A stretch of 64,000 bases of DNA from Strigamia acuminata. Lineage: Eukaryota > Arthropoda > Chilopoda > Geophilomorpha > Linotaeniidae. The stretch is taken from NCBI GenBank assembly GCA_949358305.1, contig OX442318.1, positions 2,776,501 to 2,840,500 on the forward strand, written 5' to 3'. This document shows, piece after piece, positions 22,430 through 31,757 of the stretch. The first letter of the stretch is position 1; every line of letters begins with the position of its first letter. The position numbers were made by a program, and so were the translations under genes. Under the pieces are notes generated by a model that ran no database searches, was not told where the DNA came from, and saw only the letters and a program-made list of their open reading frames with translations.

Positions 22430-23448
22430 TGTCGCGCTCAACTCTAACCGTCGCTAACTCGTGGGTTGATTACTTAATTCGACTAACTCACTACCGCTTT
22501 GCTCAAGCGGTTTACCCAAAGAAATGATTACACAGATATAAAAGGTAAAATATAATATAGATTTATTCTGTGGGACAATGTACAGATATATCTTATATAT
22601 ATATATATATAAAAGGTAGGTAAAAGGTAAATCGGAATGGGTGAAGGGAAATGGAAAGGTAAAGGTATGATGAAAGCTGGCTGGAATCGGCGAGGTCGTC
22701 TGTTGTCTCGGTCGTGTCCAAGATGGCGTCCTCGTTGTGGCAACGTGGTGTCGTCTTGGGCCGGCGTGGCAACATGGCGTCCTCGGCTCGTCTCTGGCTG
22801 GTCCTTCGGGCTCACGCTGGTCGGGCGCGAGTGAATGCTTAGTTAAAAGGCTTACTTCGGGCTGTTGTCTAGGTTTTTGTGTGGTGTCCGGCGATCACAC
22901 AGCGGCGGACTCTTCTGGCTCCCGGCGGTCACACAGCGGCGGGAACGCTCGTCGTGGTTTTACTGCAGTTTAGGCTTGTGCGACCGTTTGTCTGCACAAC
23001 TCGCTAAACTGGAGTGGTTTTTACTATTTCTAGCTGGTGTGCTAAAATAGTGTGGTAATCTTATCTCGCAGGTTACTCTGCGGAGTTTGACACTGACCAA
23101 ACGTACTCACGGTAAATTGTCCTTTGTCCTTGGTCAATCCCAGTATATTTACTTGGGCCTGATCTTGTAGGACGACGGGTTTACGTGTGTTTCTCGTTTG
23201 ATGGTTGTGTTGGTTCTGCCCGCTCAGTGCAAGGCACATTCCTTTGCACAAAGCGGGGTTGACAGGTGACCGGAATCACCCAATGGTGGGGTGGACGAGC
23301 CATCCCCACTCCCTCAGGGCAGACGCCTGTCCATTGACTAGATGTCAATGCACTGAGGGAAGGGAGACGCGCTTGCGGCTCCCCTTACACCCGAAACGAG
23401 GTCACGAGAGAAACTCTTCGTTGACCCCGGTCCAGTCGGGTCACAACA
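22430..23448 (-). repeat. Element 1, 3' LTR
   Basis: 1,019 bp, TG...CA ends in minus-strand reading. A (TA)n run at 22592-22611 and minus-strand AATAAA at 22567-22562 are candidate promoter/poly-A parts. The copy at 34914-35932 is offset by exactly 12,484 bp, with the short frames inside them identical. Confidence 0.95.
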
Positions 23449-23461
23449 CTTCCCCCTCCGA
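23449..23461 (-). other. Element 1 polypurine tract
   Basis: Minus-strand GGAGGGGGAAG directly abuts the TGTTGTG start of the 3' LTR, the expected primer site for plus-strand DNA synthesis. Confidence 0.85.
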
Positions 23462-23484
23462 GCTCAGACCGTGGGGCTGAGCGA

Positions 23485-26250
23485 TCACTTCTTTCCTGGG
23501 GGACCCGACACTGAGTCCGTCACCTGGGCGTAACTCACTCCAGGGACAGGCGGTTGAGTGCCGGGTGGCGCGGGTAGATCGCCTACTAACGCCGAGGACC
23601 GATCTCGGGGGTCCTCATGCTCCGTAATGAAGCATAATGCATGGCCGTCAACTGGCTCATGCGGGGCACGCGTCCTCTCGTGTAACCAAACGCTCGGGAT
23701 GTAGGCGGAGAAGCCGGTGTTCGTATGCCGGATGGCATTGGCTTCCGCTGGCGTCACTGGCGCACGGTGGGCTCTCAGCAACCTCTGGTGGAAGATGAGG
23801 TCTTTAGTCTTCCGTATCTGGTTGTGAAGCCAGATGAAGACCGATTTGCCTTTGTCCCGCTGCGCGAGGATAAACCTCCTGGTCGCCGTCGTCATCGAGA
23901 GATGGGGAAACTCTTCGATGATTCGCCCGTAATAGTCTGGCGGAGGCGGTGCCGGCTTCGGCTTCTGGGTGGCCGCGGGAATAGCGGCTTGCGTCGTTGT
24001 CGCCGCTCGGGCCGGTGAGGTCCCGGGCGGTGTCGGCTTCGTTTGCTCGACGGACCTGACGGGTGGCGTTCGGCACAGCAAGCGCTTTGGTTTACCCGCC
24101 ACTTCGAACAGGGCGGGTCCTTGCGGGGATATCTCCGCAGGCATCGGTGGCGGAATCGGAACTCCGCTCGTCGGCGAGATCACCATTTCTACATCCTCTG
24201 CCGATTCTTCCGTCTGGATGGTCAAGGCGCGCAGTTGTTGGGTAGGCGCCGCTGTCCAGGTGGCGGAGGTATAACGAAACGCCGTGCTTCGCAACTTGTA
24301 CCCCTCAAATTCGGGGTTTACCACATCCCTGGTTAGCTCGTACCGAGTCAACACAGGGTCGGGCAGAATGGAGCTCCACTCTGCGAGGAGTGCACGGGGA
24401 ACCTGTACACCCTCTCTGTCCACGACAGACCATGCGGCCATCGCCTGACGCCCTTCTCCGAAGAGTGCTGGGGTTAGCAGCTGCATCATGACCTTGGTCA
24501 ATGATAGCTGTAGGCTGCGACGATTCACTGGATTCGATCGCTCCGAATCCGCAGTGAAGGCACACGAGAGCTTACTCATCATCGCCGTTGCCCATTCGAT
24601 GAAATATCGCTGGGCCTGATCCACACCTCGCAAGGCGGGCGCGGAGACTCTTGGGTCTTCCATCACGAAGCGAAACGCTGAGAGCTCGGAGATAGTCGGA
24701 TTGGCGGCTTCTCTCGCGAGTCGCGCTTCTTCGTCTCGCCTCTCGAAAAACAGGGCCGAGGAACCGGATCGGGGTTGGCTCGGCCTGTAAATGCCGGTCA
24801 AATTGGCTCGACATTCCTGCGCAATGCTCTGTCCAACGGGGGGAGGGACTGAGCGGTCGGTGGGTAAATCCGGCGGATCGCTCGAATTCAACAACGACGG
24901 CGGCGGCAGGTTCGGAGGCGGCTGCGTCTTGGTCGGCAGCGTCGGCGTCGGCAGCGGTGGTGTTGGCTGCGTCGGCGGTGGTGGCGTCTCCGTCGTCTGC
25001 ACTCCAGTCATTGCGACTTGGAGCGCCGGGAGATGTTGTCCGGAGCCTGAAGGCTGCACGATGGCGGTTGGCATGCCATCGGGTCGTGGTCGCGAATTAA
25101 TGTAGTCTGCGAGCCACCTTGCCACCTCGTGTGGGGTCACCTTCCCGTCGGTGACAACACCCATCTTCCTGGCGTGTTTCATCGCGGGATCGAAACGTGT
25201 CAGTTTCGTCCGCTTCATCTGAGTCAGAATCTCGCGAAGGTCCCGCGTATCTGCCGCTGGGACGTTTCGCTCACCTGACTGGCTACCACCTCGTCGACCC
25301 GCTCTCTTGGAGGCGTAGGCGGGTTCGGGGATGGGACGGCCCCGAGCTTCGCACCTCGCGAAGTATCGCTCTTTGCGATCTTTTTTCCGCTGCTCGCGAT
25401 GAGTCAGCGGACGTCTAGAAGTGCTGGGACGAGAGACTCGCTCTTCGTCACCAGACATCCAAACCTCCTTGCACTCCTTACCGTCTTTAATCTGACGGTT
25501 TATGAAAATTCGCGGTCGGGAATACTGCGAAGGGTCACGCACCGTACTAGTGGATGGCCCAGCTTCGTTGCCTTCAGTCGTGTTTTGAGCGACACGCTGC
25601 TTCTTGGTTGTCGCTGGGGAACGCGACTGGCTGTCCCCGGCGCCTTTGGAGCGCTTGCGCTTCCGCGGGTAGCTGCTCTTGGGCCCCAAAATCCCCAGGT
25701 AGTGGAGCTGCCACATCTCGGCTTGGGACGTCAAAATTCCCATCCGAGGTCTCCACTGGGGCGTACTCTCTCCCAATCGCAGCCTCTCAAACCACAGATG
25801 AATATCATCCGCGGTCATCCCCTCGTTTTGGAGGATGCGCTCGGCCACTGCCGTAGCGGTATCCACCAGCTGTTGTCTATAATGCTGGTAGATGGCCTCA
25901 CGGGCCTCTTCTGTCTCGGCTGCTCGCCACGCATGCAGCACGTGTTCCTCCGCCGGGTTGCCAGTGTACTGACTTGACAATCCGGGGTGGAAAATCGGCG
26001 ATTTCGGGTCATCGTTACGAGCTAACTCTGTGGCGATGCCTTCGCGCATTCCCTCCGGGAACGTATCCAGGAGCGTGCAGTCTCGTACCCAACGTCGGGC
26101 GATGCATCGGGAATGTAGTATTCGCAGGCGCCAAGGGTCGGCGTCTTCGCCGAAACATCGTCGGTAGAAATCGGGCAGCGCGCCTCGAAATATCCCGCCA
26201 CGAGTGATGCAAGCGGGGTCTAATGGTCCCCATGTTTTACGTAGTGCCAT
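23485..26250 (-). CDS. Element 1 third ORF, unknown function (921 aa)
   Basis: ATG at 26250 (MALRKTWG...), stop at 23485. The sequence just before the ATG (minus-strand TTATTTCTCCATCCTTCCAG) is a near-ideal splice acceptor, so the ORF is probably made from a spliced RNA, as 3' genes of retroelements often are. No signal peptide, membrane segment or envelope-like feature was seen. It looks hydrophilic and partly disordered: a folded N-terminal part (about 1-180), a basic stretch PRKRKRSKG (possible nuclear signal), proline-rich tracts (TPPPPTQPTPPLPTPT region), a middle folded part rich in helix formers (RFVMEDPRVSAPALRGVDQ region), and a C-terminal part (EEFPHLSMTTATRRFILAQ). I recognise no domain. 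It ends about 25 bp before the polypurine tract. Confidence 0.8.
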   Translation of the reverse strand: MALRKTWGPLDPACITRGGIFRGALPDFYRRCFGEDADPWRLRILHSRCIARRWVRDCTLLDTFPEGMREGIATELARNDDPKSPIFHPGLSSQYTGNPAEEHVLHAWRAAETEEAREAIYQHYRQQLVDTATAVAERILQNEGMTADDIHLWFERLRLGESTPQWRPRMGILTSQAEMWQLHYLGILGPKSSYPRKRKRSKGAGDSQSRSPATTKKQRVAQNTTEGNEAGPSTSTVRDPSQYSRPRIFINRQIKDGKECKEVWMSGDEERVSRPSTSRRPLTHREQRKKDRKERYFARCEARGRPIPEPAYASKRAGRRGGSQSGERNVPAADTRDLREILTQMKRTKLTRFDPAMKHARKMGVVTDGKVTPHEVARWLADYINSRPRPDGMPTAIVQPSGSGQHLPALQVAMTGVQTTETPPPPTQPTPPLPTPTLPTKTQPPPNLPPPSLLNSSDPPDLPTDRSVPPPVGQSIAQECRANLTGIYRPSQPRSGSSALFFERRDEEARLAREAANPTISELSAFRFVMEDPRVSAPALRGVDQAQRYFIEWATAMMSKLSCAFTADSERSNPVNRRSLQLSLTKVMMQLLTPALFGEGRQAMAAWSVVDREGVQVPRALLAEWSSILPDPVLTRYELTRDVVNPEFEGYKLRSTAFRYTSATWTAAPTQQLRALTIQTEESAEDVEMVISPTSGVPIPPPMPAEISPQGPALFEVAGKPKRLLCRTPPVRSVEQTKPTPPGTSPARAATTTQAAIPAATQKPKPAPPPPDYYGRIIEEFPHLSMTTATRRFILAQRDKGKSVFIWLHNQIRKTKDLIFHQRLLRAHRAPVTPAEANAIRHTNTGFSAYIPSVWLHERTRAPHEPVDGHALCFITEHEDPRDRSSALVGDLPAPPGTQPPVPGVSYAQVTDSVSGPPGKK

Positions 26251-27663
26251 CTGGAAGGATGGAGAAATAAACAATTAATAAAAAGTTAATATTTAAATAC
26301 GTAGATAAATGGTTGGTTTCGAGGGACGTTGCCAGTACGTGCAGCCGTCCGTCGAGACCGATTCCTGTCTATCGGTGCAAACGTAGGACGAATTGTCCCT
26401 CGTCGGATAGAAAAAGAGAAGTCATCACGTGAAAAATCTGTCTCATGTCCAAAACGCACAGCGAGACGGAATCGAGCCTTTAATCTGGATTCTTATCATC
26501 AGATTTTACTTCAAATTAATTCTAACATTAATTAGAACATTACTAATAATTAAATTAATAATTATCAGTCATTCGTAAAAAGAATTCGTCGGGTGTAAAT
26601 TATTACTAAAATCGCACAATAAATGTGCTTGTCGAAATGTTATTAAATAAATAAACCTAATAAAGAATTATTCCGAAGTCGGACTTTGTCTAATTTTTAA
26701 AAAAGTTAAAGTCAAATTAAATTTATCCAACACACCGAAAAATTCATCGTACGAATGTTAAGTTGCATCAATTTGATGCGTCAAATTACTTGTGGAGAAA
26801 AAATATTCTTTTACAGAATATTCTCCCCTTGTCATAAAATTATATATGGCTCGAGCCCATTGTCTCGCTCGTGACTCAAGTCATGAGGAATTTTCGAGAC
26901 GCGAGGCGACGTGAAGTCTGCGCTCGCACCTCGAAAACAAATTAACAAGGAAAAAAAATACGATCGTGTGAGCGATCGCGGTTAATAATTAATTATACGC
27001 TATTTCGAGTGCAAAGCACTCATGTCAGGTATTAGTCAACAAAATTTCTTCTTCAGCAGCACGGAACTAGTTCTCATGTGCCGATGCCGACTTCTACCTG
27101 ATCGGGCTGGACTTGGTTTACATCGCGGTCCCAGTTTTCCTCGTCCTCGTGCTCGATGGCCAGCACGTCGTTCTCTTCCTCGTCCATGGCGAGGAGCGCG
27201 CACAAAAATCTCAATCACGATTTAAAAAGGATGATAAAACTATCTCAAAAACTCGGTGAAAAACTCGGTAAAACGTTAAAAACGAGGATCACGCACGAAT
27301 GCAGCGATCAGCTGTGAAAAGCGGAAGTCTGTGTGAACACGAGGTAATCGCGATGGATTCTGGGTAATATACTCCAGAACCCGGGTGTTTGAGACTAGTG
27401 CGCACCTACCCGTGCGCATGTTACGCTACGGGTCTCCTTTGTTCTCACTCCCGTGCGCGATTGCTGCTACGGGGTCTTTTGCACGCGGTATCCGACCCGT
27501 GCCGATAATTTTGCTACGGGTCCCGCGTTTCCACGCCATCTCGTGACGCGAATTCGACCGATATCCGCTTTGTTGGACTTAGCGAAATTTTCTGCGACGT
27601 GATGGCTTGCACTATCGGTCGATTACATTTATTTTTAGTGCCGCCATCGACTCGTAATTTATT
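26251..27663 (-). other. Element 1 gap between pol and the third ORF
   Basis: 1.4 kb without a long frame. It is AT-rich at 26280-26960 and GC-richer at 27050-27560. The minus-strand acceptor-like TTCCAG for the third ORF lies at its 3' edge. Possible roles are intron 3' part or RNA signals. Confidence 0.5.
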
Positions 27664-30600
27664 TTACTTCTTTCCTACGACCTTTCCGCCTTTTATGAAC
27701 GGATTATCTCTTTTTGGTCGCAGGTTACGGATCGAGGCAGGTACGATATTTTTTGTTGTTTTTTGTGTCTGTACCTCCTCATTATTGTTTTCTTTTTTAT
27801 CCGTGTTTTTTGTGTTTGTTTCAGGAGTTTCTCCTGTTTCCCCCCCGACCAAAATTGGATCCGGAACGGATTCAACTATCTCGTTTACCGGAGGTGAAGG
27901 GGCGTCGAAATACTCCTCGTTGTCACTTGGCGGTGCTTTTTCCGACTCGCCAGCGAACATATCGACGATTTGGCCGTCAGTTTTAGACTTGACTTGGCCT
28001 TTGGCCCACATTTCTTGCGGGAATTCCGGAATGTACGGAGTTAACTCTCGTACTTGTATCGACTTATGCTCGGTGTTGTCCTCGAGCTTGCGTAATTTAT
28101 ACGCGTTACCGCCATGCTTGCCGATGATCACATACGGACCATCTCTCTTGTCGGCCAAGCTGGCGGTGATTCCTCTCGCTGCATTTGAGAGGATGTGTGT
28201 GTCCTTCCACACTAAATCATTGTTCTCGAAATTCACAAATTTTCCACCGCTTTTATCTTGTAAAATGCGGTCGCGCATGTTAAAAATGTGCGCCATCATA
28301 TGTTTGTATGTGCTCGAAATTGTTTGCTCCAATTTATACACATACTCATGTGGTTTCTCTGGGTCCACCACATTTACCGACTCTGCCACTCGTGGGTCCC
28401 AAGGCACTCGTAGCTCTCGGGCGAAGTTGAGGTAGGCCGGAGAAAAATCTCTCGTCCTCGAGACTGTTGTTCGTATGCTGAACGCGATCTCCCTCAAGTA
28501 TTCATCCCACCTATTGTGGATGTCAGTGAATATGCTTAGTGCATATTTAATGTCCCTGTTGAGTCGCTCAACGGGATTTGTTCTGGGATTGTAGGTCGAA
28601 GTATGTGACGCCACAATCCCGAATTTCTCACAAAACTTACCCCAAATTTTCGAGATAAATTGGGGTCCGTTATCGGATATAATTTTACGTGGAAATCCGT
28701 AACGTAACGCCACGTCGTAGATACATTCAACGATTTTCTCTGCTGAAGGTCTAGCGACGGCGTACAACTCGGGCCAACGAGTTGCCACGTCCATTATAAC
28801 GATAATGTACGCATTTTTATTTCCCGTAACGGGTTTTGGGCCCATCACATCGACACTTAAACAATCAAAAGGCGCGTAAGGCCCTAAGAAAATAGTTTCG
28901 AATGGTGATTTACTCCTCGGCTTGCACGCTTGACATCGCTGACATTGGTGGACAAAAAGAGCAATATCTTTTTTCATCCCTGTCCAGTGAAAAAGCTGTG
29001 TAGCACGATAGAGTGTTCTGCTTACTCCCGCATGGCTCGCAAGCGGGTGCCCGTGTAACAACCACAGCACGCGACCGATTAAGGAAGCAGGTATTACTAC
29101 CTTTACTGCGGTGTCCGATTCACTCAAGTCATCTTGGTGATTTGGGTGATGTTTCACTAAAAGGCCGTCATCCAATAGGTAATCTATGGATTCGTGTGCA
29201 TAACGACGCTTCTGCCTTCTGGTTAAGTTGGGCGGATATCTTCCTGTCAGTACGAATCTAGCTCTGTCCTGACATTTTTTGTCTAATTTTTGTTGCACAA
29301 TTATTTCCTCCCTTGTTGGGGGATTGCTTTTCATTTGCTTGCCGACACGAGCGTGGAAGGCGCTTAGAAGCGGGTCATTTATTCTCCGCTCTAGCTTAAA
29401 TTCCTTCTTTGCGTTTGGGTAATTGTCAGCAGCTGGTTGGTATAACCGCGTCCAGAATCCACAGAATTTTACGTCTGCCGGAGACGCGGTGGGAATTTCA
29501 TTCATCTTCCTTAAATCCCAACGGTGACAACTCGTAGGGCAATAAATGATGCGGGAGTCATCCTCGCCATCATCGTCAGCGTCGATTGGATCTGACACTG
29601 GTGCCCGTGACAGAGCGTCAGCCACGACGTTATATTTGCCGGGCTTGTATTGAATGGTCAAGTCGCATGCCATCAGTTCTAACTGCCATCTGGCTAGTCG
29701 ACCGGCTGGCTCTTTTAATTTCATCAGCCATTGTAACGCTTGATGATCTGTGTGGACCACAAATTTGGTATATTCGAGATAATCTCTGAATTTCCTTATG
29801 GCCCACACAACGGCCAAACACTCCAACTCGGTGGCATTGTAATTTTTTTCAGCGCCTTGGAGTTTGCGACTTATAAACATGCACGGCAGGTCTTGTTCGA
29901 CTCCGTCGCGCACGTGTGTTTGAAGCAACGCGGCTCCCAACCCAACTCTGCTGGCGTCCGTATGTAATATGAACGGCCGGTTTAGGTCGGGTAGAGGCAT
30001 TACGCCGACTTCCGTCAGCATCCTCTTTATCGCATTAAATGCGATGTTGCACTCATTTGACCATACAAATTCGTTTTCATTCTTCAGGAGGTCGGTAACT
30101 GGGGCTGCCACTTCAGCTAGACCCGGTAGCAACCTGCCGAAGAAGTTTATCATTCCCATAAACCGTTGGACACCTTTAACGTCCTCGGGTGGTGGGAAAC
30201 GATTAATCGCATCGATTTTTTCGGGGCCAATAGCTAAACCATTGACTCCAATGCGATAACCCAGGAAGGCAAGCTCCTTTCGACAGAACTTGCTTTTGCC
30301 CGGATGCACGTGTAACCCAGCTTTTGCCAGCCGGGTGAGCACTTGGTCGATGTGCTCAATGTGCTCTTCGAATGTTTTAGAGGCAATAACTATGTCATCT
30401 AGGTATGCCCACACAAACTGATGCAGGATATCACCCAATACGCTTTCGATTAGTCTCTGAAAGGTACTGGGAGCATTCACTAAACCAAATGGCATGACGT
30501 TGAACATCAACCGTCCAATTGGCGAGTAAAATGCTGTTTTTAACTTATCCTCTGGCCTCATCTCAACTTGCCAGTATCCCTTCGACAGATCCATCGTCGT

Positions 30601-31734
30601 AACCCAAGAAAAGGGGCTAAGCTCTCTCAAAATGGATTCGATAGACGGCATCTGTATGGGATCTATTTCTGTCACCGCGTTTAATGGGCGGTAATCAATG
30701 CATAGGCGTGGGTCCGAGCCCGGGCGCATCACGAGCACAACTCGCGTCGCGTATTCTCCCTGGGCCTCGGAGACAATGCCACTGTCTAGCATTTCTTGGC
30801 ACATTTTTTGCACTATTTCACGTTTTTGCGGGTTCATTCCCTTATACGCAACTCGTATAGGTTTATTATCCGTCAATTTAATTTCGTGAATAGCCCTATT
30901 CGTTCGGCCCGGTTTTTTCGACAGGATCCCCTCATATTTAAGTAGGACCCTTCGTAGGGCTGCCGCTTCGTTTAATTCTAAAGCGGCGTCGGCGACAAGC
31001 GTTTCCACTACATTGTCCCGTTGCAATTCTGTTACGAATGCTTTAAAATCGTAATCTTGAACGAATTTCTTTAGGCCTTTCTCCCACTGTGTCTTGTCGG
31101 CCGCTTCTTTTACAAGAGCTGGTGGCACGACAATTGCGGGTCTTTCCTTATCATTTCTGATATAATTCCAAGATTTCGTTATTGGATTGGGTTGTATTTC
31201 CATTGACGCCATGAGGTCTAAGCCCAACAGAAAAATTCTGTCGCATGTGGGCAGGACCAGGAAAGGGTGCTGTTCTACTCCTCCGAGCCACTCCATGGTC
31301 AATAATATAACTCCTTTTGGACGCGCCATTCCGTTGGCGGTTTTTAGACGTATATTTTTATTAACGCCTTTTATCTTATCGGTGAGACCCAATGATGCTA
31401 CTATGTCTTCGGAAACGAACGAGCGATCTGCTCCCGAGTCTAGTAGTCCCATAATTTTTTCACGTTCTATTGTCATGGGCAACATACATAGGCGGTTGGT
31501 GTATTCGACCGCCACGTTGCACATGAAAACACGAAATTCTTCTGTGTCTTCGACTACTTGAGGTAATTCTTCAAGCAGTAGGTTCGGTTCTTCCGCCTCA
31601 GCCTCCGCGTTTGCGGTAATTACCTGCAAAGCGTTGTTGGCCCTGTCTTGAATTTGGGCGTTAGCTATGTCACTACCCATTTCTTTGACTGGTGGCGGCT
31701 TATCGAACCCTTTGTTAAACCCCTTTTTCTTCAT
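27664..31734 (-). CDS. pol: Element 1 Pol polyprotein (1,356 aa)
   Basis: ATG at 31734, 23 bp after the gag stop and in another frame. Domains in order: aspartic protease with LLDSGADRSF (Asp near residue 99), reverse transcriptase with MDLSKGYWQ (Asp 382) and YLDDIV (444-447), RNase H with HTDAS (593), ELECLAV (637) and DHQAL (663), and integrase with H896/H901/C931/C934 zinc module and the D962, D1021 (SDNGPQF), E1056 triad. All key residues are present. After the integrase core comes a basic/disordered tail of about 200 residues. I see no clear chromodomain. It copies the element RNA into DNA and inserts it. Confidence 0.95.
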   Translation of the reverse strand: MKKKGFNKGFDKPPPVKEMGSDIANAQIQDRANNALQVITANAEAEAEEPNLLLEELPQVVEDTEEFRVFMCNVAVEYTNRLCMLPMTIEREKIMGLLDSGADRSFVSEDIVASLGLTDKIKGVNKNIRLKTANGMARPKGVILLTMEWLGGVEQHPFLVLPTCDRIFLLGLDLMASMEIQPNPITKSWNYIRNDKERPAIVVPPALVKEAADKTQWEKGLKKFVQDYDFKAFVTELQRDNVVETLVADAALELNEAAALRRVLLKYEGILSKKPGRTNRAIHEIKLTDNKPIRVAYKGMNPQKREIVQKMCQEMLDSGIVSEAQGEYATRVVLVMRPGSDPRLCIDYRPLNAVTEIDPIQMPSIESILRELSPFSWVTTMDLSKGYWQVEMRPEDKLKTAFYSPIGRLMFNVMPFGLVNAPSTFQRLIESVLGDILHQFVWAYLDDIVIASKTFEEHIEHIDQVLTRLAKAGLHVHPGKSKFCRKELAFLGYRIGVNGLAIGPEKIDAINRFPPPEDVKGVQRFMGMINFFGRLLPGLAEVAAPVTDLLKNENEFVWSNECNIAFNAIKRMLTEVGVMPLPDLNRPFILHTDASRVGLGAALLQTHVRDGVEQDLPCMFISRKLQGAEKNYNATELECLAVVWAIRKFRDYLEYTKFVVHTDHQALQWLMKLKEPAGRLARWQLELMACDLTIQYKPGKYNVVADALSRAPVSDPIDADDDGEDDSRIIYCPTSCHRWDLRKMNEIPTASPADVKFCGFWTRLYQPAADNYPNAKKEFKLERRINDPLLSAFHARVGKQMKSNPPTREEIIVQQKLDKKCQDRARFVLTGRYPPNLTRRQKRRYAHESIDYLLDDGLLVKHHPNHQDDLSESDTAVKVVIPASLIGRVLWLLHGHPLASHAGVSRTLYRATQLFHWTGMKKDIALFVHQCQRCQACKPRSKSPFETIFLGPYAPFDCLSVDVMGPKPVTGNKNAYIIVIMDVATRWPELYAVARPSAEKIVECIYDVALRYGFPRKIISDNGPQFISKIWGKFCEKFGIVASHTSTYNPRTNPVERLNRDIKYALSIFTDIHNRWDEYLREIAFSIRTTVSRTRDFSPAYLNFARELRVPWDPRVAESVNVVDPEKPHEYVYKLEQTISSTYKHMMAHIFNMRDRILQDKSGGKFVNFENNDLVWKDTHILSNAARGITASLADKRDGPYVIIGKHGGNAYKLRKLEDNTEHKSIQVRELTPYIPEFPQEMWAKGQVKSKTDGQIVDMFAGESEKAPPSDNEEYFDAPSPPVNEIVESVPDPILVGGETGETPETNTKNTDKKENNNEEVQTQKTTKNIVPASIRNLRPKRDNPFIKGGKVVGKK

Positions 31735-31757
31735 GAATGGCGCAGACGGTCGAGAAA

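Noticed and set aside
22528-23480. Small frames in the LTRs of element 1 (also at 35012-35970)
   Set aside because: They occur identically in both LTRs only because the LTRs are identical; none has a coding look.
23485-26250. Retroviral-type envelope gene
   Set aside because: Right position but no signal peptide, furin-type site or membrane anchor was visible.
27599-28435. 278-codon plus-strand frame opposite element 1 pol
   Set aside because: Antisense of the integrase tail; no domain, no promoter.
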